Source: Treponema sp.
GTDB lineage: Bacteria > Spirochaetota > Spirochaetia > Treponematales > Treponemataceae
Direction: 5' to 3'
DNA: 41,520 nt
Assembly (NCBI GenBank): GCA_024682655.1
Contig: JAIKYZ010000082.1
Coordinates: forward strand, 1-41,520
In this document: piece after piece, positions 16,301-25,142 of the stretch
Layout of the letters: each line of letters begins with the position of its first letter
Numbering within the stretch: the first letter of the stretch is position 1
Translations under genes and position numbers: made by a program
The notes under the pieces: model-generated
What the model was told of the DNA's origin: nothing
The model's input: only the letters and a program-made list of their open reading frames with translations
Databases searched by the model: none

Positions 16301-17623
16301 ATGGACAAAATTTTTAATTCACTAAAAAAGCTTGATAAAAAGCTCTTTCTTTCACTATTAGTTATGGGTTTATGCCCTACAATCTACACAACACTTAGAG
16401 TATTTTTTCTAGGGCAATTACCTGGAGAATGGGCATTTTCTATTGCAGGACAACTTTCCTGGGTAAATTTGATTTATGAGATATTGAATGAAGCAATTAT
16501 TCTTCCTCTATATTTCTTTATTGGCAAAGTTGTTGAAAATAAATCCGAATATACAAATCGAATAAAAAGCGGAATGATTATTTCTTTCTGTATTTATGCA
16601 CTTTGTTCACTTTTAATCTGCATTTTTACAAATCCTCTTCTATCAGCAATGGCAACCAGTAAAGATATTATTAATCAGTCAAGCGTTTACATCAGAATCG
16701 AAAGTATTGCAAACATATTTTCCCTGCTGGCAAGTTTTCTTCTTGTCTGCCTTGTAAGTCTTGGTAAATCTAAATACTTATATCTTCTTACAGCTGTCAG
16801 AATGGTATTGAGCCTTATTTTTGATACATTCTTTGTTTCAACTCTCAAAATTTCTGCAAATCTTGGGGTTAATGGAATTGGATACAGCAACATAGTTGTT
16901 AATCTCATTTTATTCTTACTTTCTTTGCTTCTGATTTCAAAAGAAGGATATTCAGTTTTCAAAAAAGAAAAGATTTCATTTACCTGGGCAAAAGATTTTA
17001 TCAAAATTGGTGGAATTTCGGGACTCGAATCTTTTGTAAGAAACATTGCTTATATGCTCATGATTAGTCGTATGGTTAATATGGTTAATGAACAGGGAAC
17101 TTACTGGGTTGCAAATAATTTTATCTGGGGCTGGCTCTTACTTCCAATCAATCAGCTTGGAGAATTAATCAAACAGGAAGTTTCTAGAAATAAGGATGCT
17201 GTAAAAAATAATACTTTGGGATATTTTGCAGTTACTGTCATTGTTTGTCTTGTATGGTTAATTACAATTCCATTCTGGAAAACTTTTATGACAAATGTTC
17301 TTCAATTTTCTGATGTAGATAAACTTTTTAATCTTGTAATGGTTTTACTGGGCTTCTACGTTTTATATGCCCTTCAAAATATTTTTGACTGCATCTTTTA
17401 TGGTCTTGGTAAAACAAACTATATGCTTTTTGAATCTGTTGTTACAAATACAATTTATTACGGAATAGCATTTATTCTTTATCTTGCAGGAGTTTGGACT
17501 CCAAGCCTTACAGGAATTGCCCTCCTCTTTGGATTTGGAAATGCCTTTGATTCTATAGTTTCTGGAGGGGGCTTTGCCTATCTTCTTAAAAAAGAAAAAA
17601 TCAATATTCTGGAGGTAGAATAA
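16301..17623 (+). CDS. MATE-family efflux transporter
   Basis: 440 residues with about twelve hydrophobic segments in two halves. The second half begins near 225 with WAKDFIKIGGISGLESFVRNIAYML, a position where MATE proteins have G-x-P/S-x-x-x-E-x-x. The family exports cationic drugs or metabolites using Na+ or H+ gradients. AAGGAG precedes the ATG with suitable spacing. The stop codon overlaps the start of the histidine-phosphatase-like gene by one base, so the two are coupled. Substrate unknown. Confidence 0.85.
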   Translation: MDKIFNSLKKLDKKLFLSLLVMGLCPTIYTTLRVFFLGQLPGEWAFSIAGQLSWVNLIYEILNEAIILPLYFFIGKVVENKSEYTNRIKSGMIISFCIYALCSLLICIFTNPLLSAMATSKDIINQSSVYIRIESIANIFSLLASFLLVCLVSLGKSKYLYLLTAVRMVLSLIFDTFFVSTLKISANLGVNGIGYSNIVVNLILFLLSLLLISKEGYSVFKKEKISFTWAKDFIKIGGISGLESFVRNIAYMLMISRMVNMVNEQGTYWVANNFIWGWLLLPINQLGELIKQEVSRNKDAVKNNTLGYFAVTVIVCLVWLITIPFWKTFMTNVLQFSDVDKLFNLVMVLLGFYVLYALQNIFDCIFYGLGKTNYMLFESVVTNTIYYGIAFILYLAGVWTPSLTGIALLFGFGNAFDSIVSGGGFAYLLKKEKINILEVE

Positions 17624-18291
17624 TGAAGTTACAATCAATTTACGCTCACATGCAGGAAGGGGCTTTAAAAGTCCCACAAGATCAAAATTGCAAAATTGTA
17701 TTTAGACATTCAATCAGGGAAAAAATAGACTCAGGGGTTGGAAAAACTGTTAGCCTGACAAATGAAGGTATTGAATTATGCAAAACTTTTGGAAAAGGCC
17801 TTGAATATGATATTGGCTTTGTTGCTTCAAGTTCCTGTCTAAGAAATATTCAAAGCTGCGAATATATTTTGATGGGCGCCAATAAAGGACGAAATATTAT
17901 TTTAGCTCCAAATGCATTAGAAGGTCCACAAACCCAGGAGAGTACACTGAGTTATAAAGTTTTTGAAGAATATAATTACAATAATCGGGAAATAATCTTC
18001 AAACTAAAAAATGAAGGACTTCCAGGATTCAACAGTATAGAAACAGCTGCAGGTATTATGCTTGATTTTATCTTTTCAAATGGAAACGAAAAAAAGAAAG
18101 TTGATTTATTTTGTACCCATGACTTTCAGATGGCAATTCTTTATGCTTATCTCTTTGATTTTGCAAAGACAAAAAAGAGTCTTGAAGATAATAAATGGCC
18201 TATGATGATGGAAGGTATGATTTTTTGGGGAAATAGAAATCACTTCTACTGCAGCTGGAGGGGACAAAATAAAGAATTTAGCCAAAATTAA
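17623..18291 (+). CDS. Histidine phosphatase superfamily (phosphoglycerate-mutase-like) protein
   Basis: 222 residues. IVFRHSIREK (about residues 26-35) carries the R-H-x-x-R catalytic core, where the family's usual R-H-G has become R-H-S. VSLTNEGIELCKTFGKGL matches the L-T-x-x-G helix that follows. FVASSSCLRNIQS matches the S-S-x-x-x-R-x-x-x-T/S stretch, and DLFCTHDFQM supplies the second catalytic His. The chain is thus a plausible phosphatase or a related phosphoryl-transfer enzyme in the cytoplasm. It starts at the last base of the MATE stop codon (TAATG) with GGAGG upstream. Substrate unknown; coupling to a MATE gene suggests modification of an exported compound, an inference only. Confidence 0.78.
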   Translation: MKLQSIYAHMQEGALKVPQDQNCKIVFRHSIREKIDSGVGKTVSLTNEGIELCKTFGKGLEYDIGFVASSSCLRNIQSCEYILMGANKGRNIILAPNALEGPQTQESTLSYKVFEEYNYNNREIIFKLKNEGLPGFNSIETAAGIMLDFIFSNGNEKKKVDLFCTHDFQMAILYAYLFDFAKTKKSLEDNKWPMMMEGMIFWGNRNHFYCSWRGQNKEFSQN

Positions 18292-18297
18292 TTTCTA

Positions 18298-18379
18298 AGT
18301 ACGACCGGTCAAGGTACGCTTCGCTCAAGGCCTTGACTTCGCCGTTTTGAGGGTTTTGTAATAAACCCTCAATAAAAAA
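18298..18379 (+). ncRNA. Structured 3'-UTR element, right copy
   Basis: Starts 7 nt after the stop codon of the histidine-phosphatase-like gene. Hairpin 1: GTCAAGGT (18308-18315) with GCCTTGAC (18330-18337). Hairpin 2: TTGAGGGTTT (18347-18356) with AAACCCTCAA (18363-18372). It then runs into a terminator. It is the reverse-oriented partner of 12201-12280, with covarying bases in hairpin 2. Both copies stand in the same place relative to a gene: stop codon, two hairpins, terminator. Confidence 0.6.
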
Positions 18380-18425
18380 GGCCTTTTCCACAGGAGATAA
18401 AATCCTGAGAAAAGGGCCTTGTTTT
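18378..18425. terminator. Terminator between convergent genes
   Basis: AAGGCCTTTTC (18378-18388) pairs with GAAAAGGGCCTT (18409-18420) with one bulge; A/T runs flank both sides. It separates the rightward MATE unit from leftward xylA. Confidence 0.75.
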
Positions 18426-18441
18426 AGAATCTTAAAACAAA

Positions 18442-19761
18442 TTATCTAAAAAGTACGTTGTTTACAACTTCTTCAAGATATTCCTGACGTCCAGAACCTG
18501 GTAAATCAGGCTTTTTCATCTGACAGGCATGGTCAGAAAGTTCTTTAAGACTTGTCTTCTTTGCACGAATCTTTTTACCAATTTCTGTTTTTTCAAAACT
18601 TGAGTATTTTTCTTTTATAAAGTCATCAATTCTACCGTCTTCAATAAGTTCGGCAGCCTTAATAAGTCCAAGAGCAAAAGTATCCATACCAAGAATATAT
18701 GCATGGAACATATCTTCATAAGTATAAGAAGGACGGCGGTTTTTAGAGTCAAAGTTAAATCCACCTGTTACTCCACCAGCCTTTAATACTTCGTACATGG
18801 CCATTGTTGCATCATAAACATTGCAAGGGAATTCATCTGTATCCCAGCCAAGTAATGGATCACCCTGGTTTGCATCAATTGAACCTAACATTCCATTGAT
18901 TGCAGAAATTCTTAATTCATGCTGGAAAGTATGTTGGGCTAAAGTAGCGTGGTTTGCTTCAATATTCATCTTAAAATCTTTATCAAGACCATACTGACGC
19001 AAGAAACCAATAGCAGTTGCAGCATCAAAATCATACTGGTGCTTCATTGGCTCCTTTGGCTTTGGTTCAATATAGAAGTCCCCTTTGAATCCAATGCTGC
19101 GGCCATAATCAACAGCCATGTGCATAAGATTTGCAATATTTTCCTGTTCAAATTTTACATCTGTATTTAAAAGTGTTTCGTAACCTTCGCGGCCACCCCA
19201 GAAAACATAGCCACGGCCACCTAATTTTACTGTTATATCAAGAGCTTTTTTTACCTGAGCTGCGGCAAAACAATAAACATCTGCTGAGTTTGTAGAACCA
19301 GCTCCGTTCATAAAGCGTGGGTTACCAAACATATTTGCTGTACCCCAAAGACACTTAATGTCAGTTCCCTTAGTTTTTTCAAGAATGTAATCAGAAATTT
19401 CGTCAAGGCGTTTATTTGTTTCGTTGATATCATCAGCTTCTGGAACTAAATCAACATCATGCCAGCAGTAGTATTTAATTCCCAATTTTTTCATGAATTC
19501 AATACCGGCATCTACTTTGGCCTTTGCATGTTCCATTGTACCAGGGGTCTGTCCAAAAGATTTATCAGCTGTACCACGACCAAACATATCAACACCATTG
19601 GCTCCCAAATTGTGCCACCAGGCCATAGCAAAAGGAAGGTGTTCTTCCATAGTTTTGCCCATCAATCTTAATTCAGGATTGTAATACTTAAAAGCAAATG
19701 GATTATTACTTTTTTTTCCCTCATATTTAATTTCAGGAATATTTTTGAAAAATTCGCTCAT
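18442..19761 (-). CDS. xylA: Xylose isomerase
   Basis: 439 residues, the length of class II xylose isomerases, with the family's motifs in order. YYCWHDVDL gives catalytic His101 and Asp104; [33 protein letters not shown] and DANQGD supply the two-metal-site Glu, Asp and His residues. One small oddity is LAQHTF where LAGHTF is usual. It converts D-xylose to D-xylulose in the cytoplasm (also glucose to fructose). AGGAGG lies nine bases before the ATG at 19761. No xylulokinase gene lies beside it. The promoter has two GTTAG-N6-CTAAC operators placed for repression, so it is likely inducible. Confidence 0.97.
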   Translation of the reverse strand: MSEFFKNIPEIKYEGKKSNNPFAFKYYNPELRLMGKTMEEHLPFAMAWWHNLGANGVDMFGRGTADKSFGQTPGTMEHAKAKVDAGIEFMKKLGIKYYCWHDVDLVPEADDINETNKRLDEISDYILEKTKGTDIKCLWGTANMFGNPRFMNGAGSTNSADVYCFAAAQVKKALDITVKLGGRGYVFWGGREGYETLLNTDVKFEQENIANLMHMAVDYGRSIGFKGDFYIEPKPKEPMKHQYDFDAATAIGFLRQYGLDKDFKMNIEANHATLAQHTFQHELRISAINGMLGSIDANQGDPLLGWDTDEFPCNVYDATMAMYEVLKAGGVTGGFNFDSKNRRPSYTYEDMFHAYILGMDTFALGLIKAAELIEDGRIDDFIKEKYSSFEKTEIGKKIRAKKTSLKELSDHACQMKKPDLPGSGRQEYLEEVVNNVLFR

Positions 19762-19788
19762 TTTTTGAGCCTCCTTATCTTAGGCTTT

Positions 19789-19836
19789 GTTAGTCTCTTC
19801 TAACTTAATATAGTTAGTTTATCCTAACAAAGTCAA
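19789..19836 (-). promoter_or_regulatory. xylA promoter with two GTTAG-N6-CTAAC operators
   Basis: On the minus strand TTGACT (19836-19831) and TATATT (19812-19807) are 18 bp apart. One palindrome, GTTAG-N6-CTAAC (19813-19828), fills the spacer exactly; the second (19789-19804) covers the start of transcription. Their centres are 24 bp apart. Both positions would block RNA polymerase, so a dimeric repressor is expected. The regulator is not encoded in the window as far as I can tell. Confidence 0.75.
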
Positions 19837-19890
19837 TAAATAAAGAGGGATTTTTCTTATCTTAATTTTTTTTCAGATTTCAAGGTCAGC

Positions 19891-20403
19891 TTAGAGCCAA
19901 TCAACAGTCTCGGCTAAAGATTTGCGTCTAAAATGATTTGGCAAAGGTTCAAAACCCGGAGCAGCATAACCTAAATCCAAAAGCATCAAAACTTCTTCAT
20001 TTTCTGGAAGGCCCAGTAAATCGTGTAATTTATCGGGATCAAAATTATTCAACCAGCAGTTATCAACTCCCGCATTAGCAGCCGCAAGACACAAATGTGT
20101 AGCAACAATAGTCGCGTCTTCTATTCCAGAAGTTCTTTTTCCACCTGGATAAGGAAAAGCGGCATCTTTATCAAAAGCCACCAGTAATACTGTTGGTGCA
20201 CCGTAACGGCAGGGAGTAGCCTGATCAATTAAAGCAAGTTTTTCTGCCGATTGAAGAACATAAACATGTGCTTCCTGAAGATTTTTAGCGGTAGGAGCCA
20301 ATCTTCCGGCTTCCAATATTTCTTCTATGATTTTTTTATCAACCTGTTTTCCATCGTATTTTTTACAGGAATAACGATTTTTAACTACTTCTTTAAAATC
20401 CAT
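19891..20403 (-). CDS. Nitroreductase-family oxidoreductase
   Basis: 170 residues from the ATG at 20403 with AAGAGG upstream; a GTG two codons earlier overlaps that site. The N-terminal RYSCKKYDGKQVDKKIIEEILEAGRLAPTAKNLQ is the FMN-phosphate-binding signature of nitroreductases (R-x-S-x-R/K-x-F/Y ... A-P-S/T-x-x-N). The C-terminal half has GVDNCWLNNFDP and the closing R-R-K-S region. The length suits the short, single-domain subgroup. It would reduce quinones, nitro compounds or flavins with NAD(P)H as a homodimer. It is divergent from pyrK-pyrD and shares that intergenic region. Confidence 0.88.
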   Translation of the reverse strand: MDFKEVVKNRYSCKKYDGKQVDKKIIEEILEAGRLAPTAKNLQEAHVYVLQSAEKLALIDQATPCRYGAPTVLLVAFDKDAAFPYPGGKRTSGIEDATIVATHLCLAAANAGVDNCWLNNFDPDKLHDLLGLPENEEVLMLLDLGYAAPGFEPLPNHFRRKSLAETVDWL

Positions 20404-20494
20404 ATTCACCTCTTAATTTATTATAAAGGAATTTAATTAATTCTCTCTAGAGAATTTCACTCATTTAAATTTTTGTTTAAATATTTTGAATTCA

Positions 20495-20537
20495 GTGACC
20501 AATTTAAGTAAATTTGATATAGTTAGCAGCTGCTAAC
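20495..20537 (+). promoter_or_regulatory. pyrK-pyrD promoter with a GTTAG-N6-CTAAC operator
   Basis: A perfect 16-bp palindrome, GTTAGCAGCTGCTAAC (20522-20537), directly follows an extended -10 (TGATATAGT, -10 TATAGT at 20517-20522). A -35-like GTGACC lies at 20495-20500, 16 bp upstream. The location fits a repressor site at the transcription start. Same motif as at xylA and the ECF operon. Confidence 0.6.
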
Positions 20538-20569
20538 ATATAAGGGCAAAAAAATTTTATGGAGTATTT

Positions 20570-22489
20570 ATGGACTTAGCTGAAATAGATGAAAATGGTA
20601 AGGGTTTATTATTTTTTGGTGACACAAAAGTCGATATAGTAAAAAAAATCGATGGTCAGCCAAATGTATATTTTTTACAGACAAGTTTTGAACTTGAAAG
20701 AAAAGAACAGGTAACTCCAAAAGCTGGACAGTTCTACCTTCTTAAAAGTAAAAAATCCAATGTAAATTACAATCGACCAATCAGCGTTTATCATGCTGAA
20801 GACAAAATCAATAGTAAGGGTAAAAAAGAAATTACCGTCCAATTTATGATTTTGGAAAAGGGCCAGGGTACAATAGAACTTTGCCATATGAATCCAGGAG
20901 AAGAAATGGTTCTTATTGGACCACTTGGAACTCCATGGCCAGAAGCCGACAAAGAACTTTTAAAATCAAAAAGCCCAAAAATTGCTATTGTAGGCGGAGG
21001 AATTGGAGTAGCACCAGTTGCAAATCTTGCTTCTACCCTACCCCAGGGCTCTTATGATTTTTACGCATCATTTAAATCTGGCTCTTATGGTTTGGAAAAT
21101 GTAAAAGCCGCAAATCTTAAAATCACAACTGATGATGGTTCTGTTGGAATTCATGGAATGTTACCTGCAGCCTTTTCTGAAGAAGCAATAAAAGAAGCCG
21201 GCTATGAATTAATTTATGCTTGTGGACCTACACCTGCACTTGCCTATGTAAAAAATGTTGCAGAAAAACTTGGAATTAAATGCTGGATAAGTATGGAACA
21301 CAGAATGCTCTGTGGTTTGGGTGCTTGTCTTGGCTGTATGATAGAAACTAAAGAAGGCCTAAAACGCTGTTGTAAAGACGGGCCTGTTTTTGATGCAGCA
21401 ATTCTTGAATTTCCTAAACCACCTGCCCGTCGTAAACCTCTTGAAAAAGATGAAGAACCAGATATTTCTACCCAAATTGCGGGAATTAAATTTAAAAATC
21501 CGGTAATCGCCTCAGCGGGAACTTTTGCCTATGGACAGAATTTTAGGGGCGTTGCTGATGTTAGTGACTGGGGCGGCATCTGTTCCAAGGGAATTACCTA
21601 TGAGCCAAGGGTTGGTAACAAGGGAGAAAGAAGCCTTGAAGTTGCCGGTGGAAATATGAATTCAATCGGTTTACAAAACCCTGGAGTTCCTTATTTTATA
21701 GAAAACCTTTTACCTGGAATGCTGGGACTTGGACCTGTAACAATTGCAAATCTTGCCGGAAGTGATATTGAATCTTATGTAGAAGGTGCAAAACTTCTGG
21801 ATAAAACAGATGTTGATATGATTGAATTAAACATTTCTTGTCCAAACATTAAAGCGGCTGGCCTTGCCTGGGGAATGAGTGCCGAAACCGCTTACTATTG
21901 TGTAAGTTCAGTTCGCGTAGCCACAAAAAAGCCTCTTATGGTAAAACTTAGCCCAAATGCACCTGACAATAGACCAATCGCCCTGGCCTGTATTAAAGCC
22001 GGTGCCGATGCAATCAGTATGATTAATATGATTCACGGAGTTGCAATTGATATTGATAAGGGAAAACCTTTCTTTAACAATGTCCACGCAGGATATTCTG
22101 GCCCTGGATTAAAACCTCTGGCCCTTAGAATTGTTTACGATGTAATAGAAGAAATCAATAAACTTCCACCAGAAGAAAGAGTACCTGTAATTGGAATTGG
22201 TGGTATTACAAACTGGAAAGACGCCGTAGAATTTATTATGGCAGGTTGTACAGCAGTAGAAATTGGTCAGGCTAAATTTACAAATCCTAAAGTTGCCCTG
22301 GACATTCAAAATGGACTCAAAGAATTTATGAAATCTCACGGATATCATAATCTTGAAGAAATGAGGGGAATTGCCCAGGTAAAACATCAAAATGAACTTG
22401 GTTCAGGTAACGAAAAAGCCCATTACAAAGAATTAAAAGATATGGTTTTAAGTTATCTTCCAGTTTTGCCAAATTCAAGACAAAAATAA
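20570..22489 (+). CDS. Dihydroorotate dehydrogenase: fused PyrK electron-transfer and PyrD catalytic domains
   Basis: 639 residues. Residues 15-285 are PyrK-like: an FAD-binding barrel (NYNRPISVY), a pyridine-nucleotide domain (IAIVGGGIGVAPV) and a [2Fe-2S] site with Cys248, 253, 256 and 267/268 (CGLGACLGC). Residues 300-635 are class 1B PyrD: an FMN-binding barrel with NSIGLQNPG, ELNISCPN carrying the catalytic Cys424, and VIGIGGI. In Firmicutes these are two polypeptides that form a heterotetramer using NAD+. Here the joint is a short Pro/Lys/Glu linker with no internal start. The enzyme oxidises dihydroorotate to orotate in pyrimidine synthesis. An operator-like palindrome sits at the promoter. 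The start is preceded by TGGAG. Confidence 0.95.
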   Translation: MDLAEIDENGKGLLFFGDTKVDIVKKIDGQPNVYFLQTSFELERKEQVTPKAGQFYLLKSKKSNVNYNRPISVYHAEDKINSKGKKEITVQFMILEKGQGTIELCHMNPGEEMVLIGPLGTPWPEADKELLKSKSPKIAIVGGGIGVAPVANLASTLPQGSYDFYASFKSGSYGLENVKAANLKITTDDGSVGIHGMLPAAFSEEAIKEAGYELIYACGPTPALAYVKNVAEKLGIKCWISMEHRMLCGLGACLGCMIETKEGLKRCCKDGPVFDAAILEFPKPPARRKPLEKDEEPDISTQIAGIKFKNPVIASAGTFAYGQNFRGVADVSDWGGICSKGITYEPRVGNKGERSLEVAGGNMNSIGLQNPGVPYFIENLLPGMLGLGPVTIANLAGSDIESYVEGAKLLDKTDVDMIELNISCPNIKAAGLAWGMSAETAYYCVSSVRVATKKPLMVKLSPNAPDNRPIALACIKAGADAISMINMIHGVAIDIDKGKPFFNNVHAGYSGPGLKPLALRIVYDVIEEINKLPPEERVPVIGIGGITNWKDAVEFIMAGCTAVEIGQAKFTNPKVALDIQNGLKEFMKSHGYHNLEEMRGIAQVKHQNELGSGNEKAHYKELKDMVLSYLPVLPNSRQK

Positions 22490-22528
22490 AAAAAGGCCGC
22501 TGATTCAAAGCGACCCCAAGAAATCAAA

Positions 22529-22558
22529 GGTCTGTAGAAATAATCTACAGGCCTTTTT
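22529..22558. terminator. Bidirectional terminator between convergent genes
   Basis: CTGTAGA and TCTACAG form a tight hairpin with loop AATAA, followed by GGCCTTTTT; upstream AAAAAGGCC gives a T run on the other strand. It lies between the ends of pyrK-pyrD and the NlpC/P60 gene. Confidence 0.85.
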
Positions 22559-22559
22559 C

Positions 22560-23069
22560 TTATTTTGCGGCAGGAGGTAAAAGTCTACCGTAACAATAAA
22601 AATGCCTCTTCCAATAAGGAGCTTCTATATCCGCAATTTTAACCCCTTTACGGTCTCCGGAACTCATGGCACTTATAAAAACCCTTTTTCCATTCAAAAA
22701 ATAATCGGGTCTTTTATAATTTGTATATATTCCGCAATAAATTCCTACATGACTGATTTTTCCGCCGGCCCAGAAAAATATTAAATCGCCGGGTTCTTTT
22801 TCGGAAGCTGGAATCCTTTTACAAACTTCAAGCATTTCATCTGCAGTTCTTGGAAGTTTTTTGCCCAGGGCTTCAAGATACACATATTGAACAAAACCAG
22901 AACAATCAAAACCTTCTCTGGTTGTTCCTCCCCATTTGTAAGGAGTACCTCCACAAGAAAGAGCAAGATCAATTACCGCCTGCCTTTTAGCTGTAGTTTT
23001 TGCAAAAAGAGGCAAAGAAAAATAAATAAAAAGTATAAATAAGGTTATAAGAATTCTGTAAGTTTTCAT
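22560..23069 (-). CDS. Secreted NlpC/P60 peptidoglycan endopeptidase
   Basis: 169 residues. A signal peptide (about 1-23, ending LFAK) precedes a single NlpC/P60 domain. Catalytic Cys56 lies in the canonical FDCSGFVQYVY, after GTPYKWGGTTREG; His107 lies in KISHVGIYCG; and the third polar residue is likely in the YWKRHF region. The family cuts D-Glu/meso-Dap-type bonds in stem peptides. No additional wall-binding domain is present. AAAACTTACAG-type sequence precedes the ATG, with no strong Shine-Dalgarno. It is monocistronic and divergent from the phosphoesterase gene. Confidence 0.93.
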   Translation of the reverse strand: MKTYRILITLFILFIYFSLPLFAKTTAKRQAVIDLALSCGGTPYKWGGTTREGFDCSGFVQYVYLEALGKKLPRTADEMLEVCKRIPASEKEPGDLIFFWAGGKISHVGIYCGIYTNYKRPDYFLNGKRVFISAMSSGDRKGVKIADIEAPYWKRHFYCYGRLLPPAAK

Positions 23070-23241
23070 AAGTAGGGTAATTATAGCAAAAAAAGGTCAA
23101 TTTGTTCATCACTCAAAGTAAAATTATTTACTTATAAATATAGCCCCTGCTATCACTTTTTCTTTTGTATTTAAAAAATATGAATATATAATGTAAATGA
23201 GAAGTTAAATTCTTAACAAAATAATTTATAAGGAATAAAAT

Positions 23242-24408
23242 ATGAATTCTTTAAAAAAACATCACCTTTTGGGCATTTGTGCCACAATCTTTTCAATTAT
23301 TATCTTCATTTGGTTTACTAACATTATTGGTATGCTGGGAACTTTTCACTGGCACATTGGTTATCACAACATCTACAGATTTTTAATTGCCATTACAATT
23401 ATTCTTCCTTCCCTTTTGATTTTAAGTTTTATTTTCAAAAAGAAATTCCTGACAATTCTGGTATGGTTTTTTTCAATCTTTGATATTTTAGTTTGGGCTG
23501 GATTTTTTATTGCCCTGCAGACTTTAGCTTCAAAAAGAGTTGATAATTCTGGAATGAATATCATCAGTCAGACAGAAGAAATTCCTTTAAGTCCTGACCA
23601 TTCAGATGATTCAATTTTACACCTTGCCTTTGCTTCAGATCCTCACTGGGGCGCCAGTACATCAGATCCTCAAGCTAGAATTGATATCTTAAAAGCAATG
23701 AACGCTGCCGATTATGATGCAGTTTATTTTTTAGGCGATATTGTTGATATGGGTATGATTGCTTCCCAGTACACTCTTGCAGTTAATGATTTAAGAACTT
23801 ACGCAGGCGATACAAGAATGCGTTTAATTCCTGGAAATCACGATGCAATTTTAAACGGACTTCCAATTTTTAAAGCAACTTTCATGGATAAAAATGATAA
23901 ATACACTTTTAGAATGGACAGAGATTCTGTTCATCTTCTCTTTATCAATATGCTTTGGGATACCGCTGAACTTGATAAAAAACAGGTAAAATGGTTGATT
24001 CAGCAGCTGGAAGAAATTCCTCAGGAAGATACTGTAATTGTAATTTCCCACTGTTATGCCCTTTCTTCTGGATATTATGACGAAAATGCCGGTAAAAACT
24101 GGGGAGATTTACCAGATGTAATGGCTAAACTTTGTCCAATCTTAGAAAAATACAAGGTTGATCTTCACATGAGCGGTCATGACCACTTCTTTGAATATCT
24201 TGAAAAAGATGGTGTAAATTACCTTGTTTTAGGTGCAATGGGCGGAAAACTGGACGACAACTTTGTTTACTACTCTCCATACTCTAAATGGCTTGATAAT
24301 AAAACTTTTGGTTACGTTGATATGAGATTCTACAAGGACCACCTTGATTTTGACTGCATTAGTAACGAAGGAACTATTATTTATTCAAAAACAATTAAAA
24401 CAAATTAA
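23242..24408 (+). CDS. Membrane-anchored calcineurin-like metallophosphoesterase
   Basis: 388 residues. Three or four hydrophobic helices occupy residues 8-100. The phosphoesterase domain then shows all metal-binding motifs: D-x-H in ASDPHWG, GD in LGDIVDMG, GNHD in IPGNHDA, an HC in VISHCYAL and GHDH in MSGHDHFFEY. Such proteins hydrolyse phosphomonoesters or diesters, and membrane forms often act on lipid or envelope substrates. The YhhN-family gene follows by 25 bp, so both may act in membrane lipid handling, an inference. AAGGAA precedes the ATG. Confidence 0.9.
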   Translation: MNSLKKHHLLGICATIFSIIIFIWFTNIIGMLGTFHWHIGYHNIYRFLIAITIILPSLLILSFIFKKKFLTILVWFFSIFDILVWAGFFIALQTLASKRVDNSGMNIISQTEEIPLSPDHSDDSILHLAFASDPHWGASTSDPQARIDILKAMNAADYDAVYFLGDIVDMGMIASQYTLAVNDLRTYAGDTRMRLIPGNHDAILNGLPIFKATFMDKNDKYTFRMDRDSVHLLFINMLWDTAELDKKQVKWLIQQLEEIPQEDTVIVISHCYALSSGYYDENAGKNWGDLPDVMAKLCPILEKYKVDLHMSGHDHFFEYLEKDGVNYLVLGAMGGKLDDNFVYYSPYSKWLDNKTFGYVDMRFYKDHLDFDCISNEGTIIYSKTIKTN

Positions 24409-24433
24409 AAATACTCATTAAAGGAGGTAAAAA

Positions 24434-25141
24434 ATGGAAAAACTGGCAATTATTTTTGCAATTATAGGAATTATAATACAGGGAATTTTTATTTTCTCTG
24501 AGTATAAAAACAATTTAAAAGCGGCTGTTTTCTTAAAAGGTTCAGCTTCTCTTATGTTCTTATTAATTGGATATTTTGGTTACACAATGGTAAAGGAAAA
24601 TTTCCTTACTTCCCTCTCCCAGGCCGAAATTGTTTTTGCAAGAAGAATTACTTTAGGTCTCCTTTTTGGTCTTTTAGGGGATGTAACATTAAATATCCGC
24701 TATTTAGTAAAAAAACTGGAGCAGAAGATTTTCCTCCTGGGTATTGCTTTATTCCTGACCGGCCATATTTTTTACCTCCTGGCCTTAATTCCTCAGGCCG
24801 TAAATCTGTGGCTTTGTGTAATCATCGGAACAGTCTTAGCGGCAGCCCTTTTAATTTACATTTGTCTTACAATAAAAGTAAAACTAGCCTTTAAGATTTT
24901 TGGGGTGGTTTATATTGGGGCCGTAATGATAATGACCGTAATAGCCCTGGGAATTGCAATTGGAAATCCTTCTGCTAAATCAATTATTTATGCCATTGGA
25001 GCCTTTCTTTTTACCGCTTCCGACATAATTTTGATTTTTAATACCTTTAAGGATGACTCCAAATTCTACCTTAGAGTAGTTAATTTAGCCCTTTACTACC
25101 TGGGCCAATTACTAATTGCGGGCTGTCTTTACTTTATTTAA
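24434..25141 (+). CDS. YhhN-family (TMEM86/lysoplasmalogenase-like) membrane protein
   Basis: 235 residues with eight hydrophobic segments. LGLLFGLLGDVTLNI and FLLGIALFLTGHIFYLLAL carry the conserved G-D and G-H-x-x-Y positions of the YhhN/TMEM86 family, whose studied animal members cleave the vinyl-ether bond of lysoplasmalogens. AAAGGAGG precedes the ATG. Plasmalogens occur in anaerobes, so the role is plausible, but enzymatic activity is not shown by sequence. Probably co-transcribed with the phosphoesterase. Confidence 0.8.
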   Translation: MEKLAIIFAIIGIIIQGIFIFSEYKNNLKAAVFLKGSASLMFLLIGYFGYTMVKENFLTSLSQAEIVFARRITLGLLFGLLGDVTLNIRYLVKKLEQKIFLLGIALFLTGHIFYLLALIPQAVNLWLCVIIGTVLAAALLIYICLTIKVKLAFKIFGVVYIGAVMIMTVIALGIAIGNPSAKSIIYAIGAFLFTASDIILIFNTFKDDSKFYLRVVNLALYYLGQLLIAGCLYFI

Positions 25142-25142
25142 T

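Noticed and set aside
12201..18379. Transposon or composite element bounded by the inverted 80-bp elements
   Set aside because: No transposase or target duplication, and each element is placed exactly after a stop codon and before a terminator with RNA-type covariation. A 3'-UTR role explains this better.
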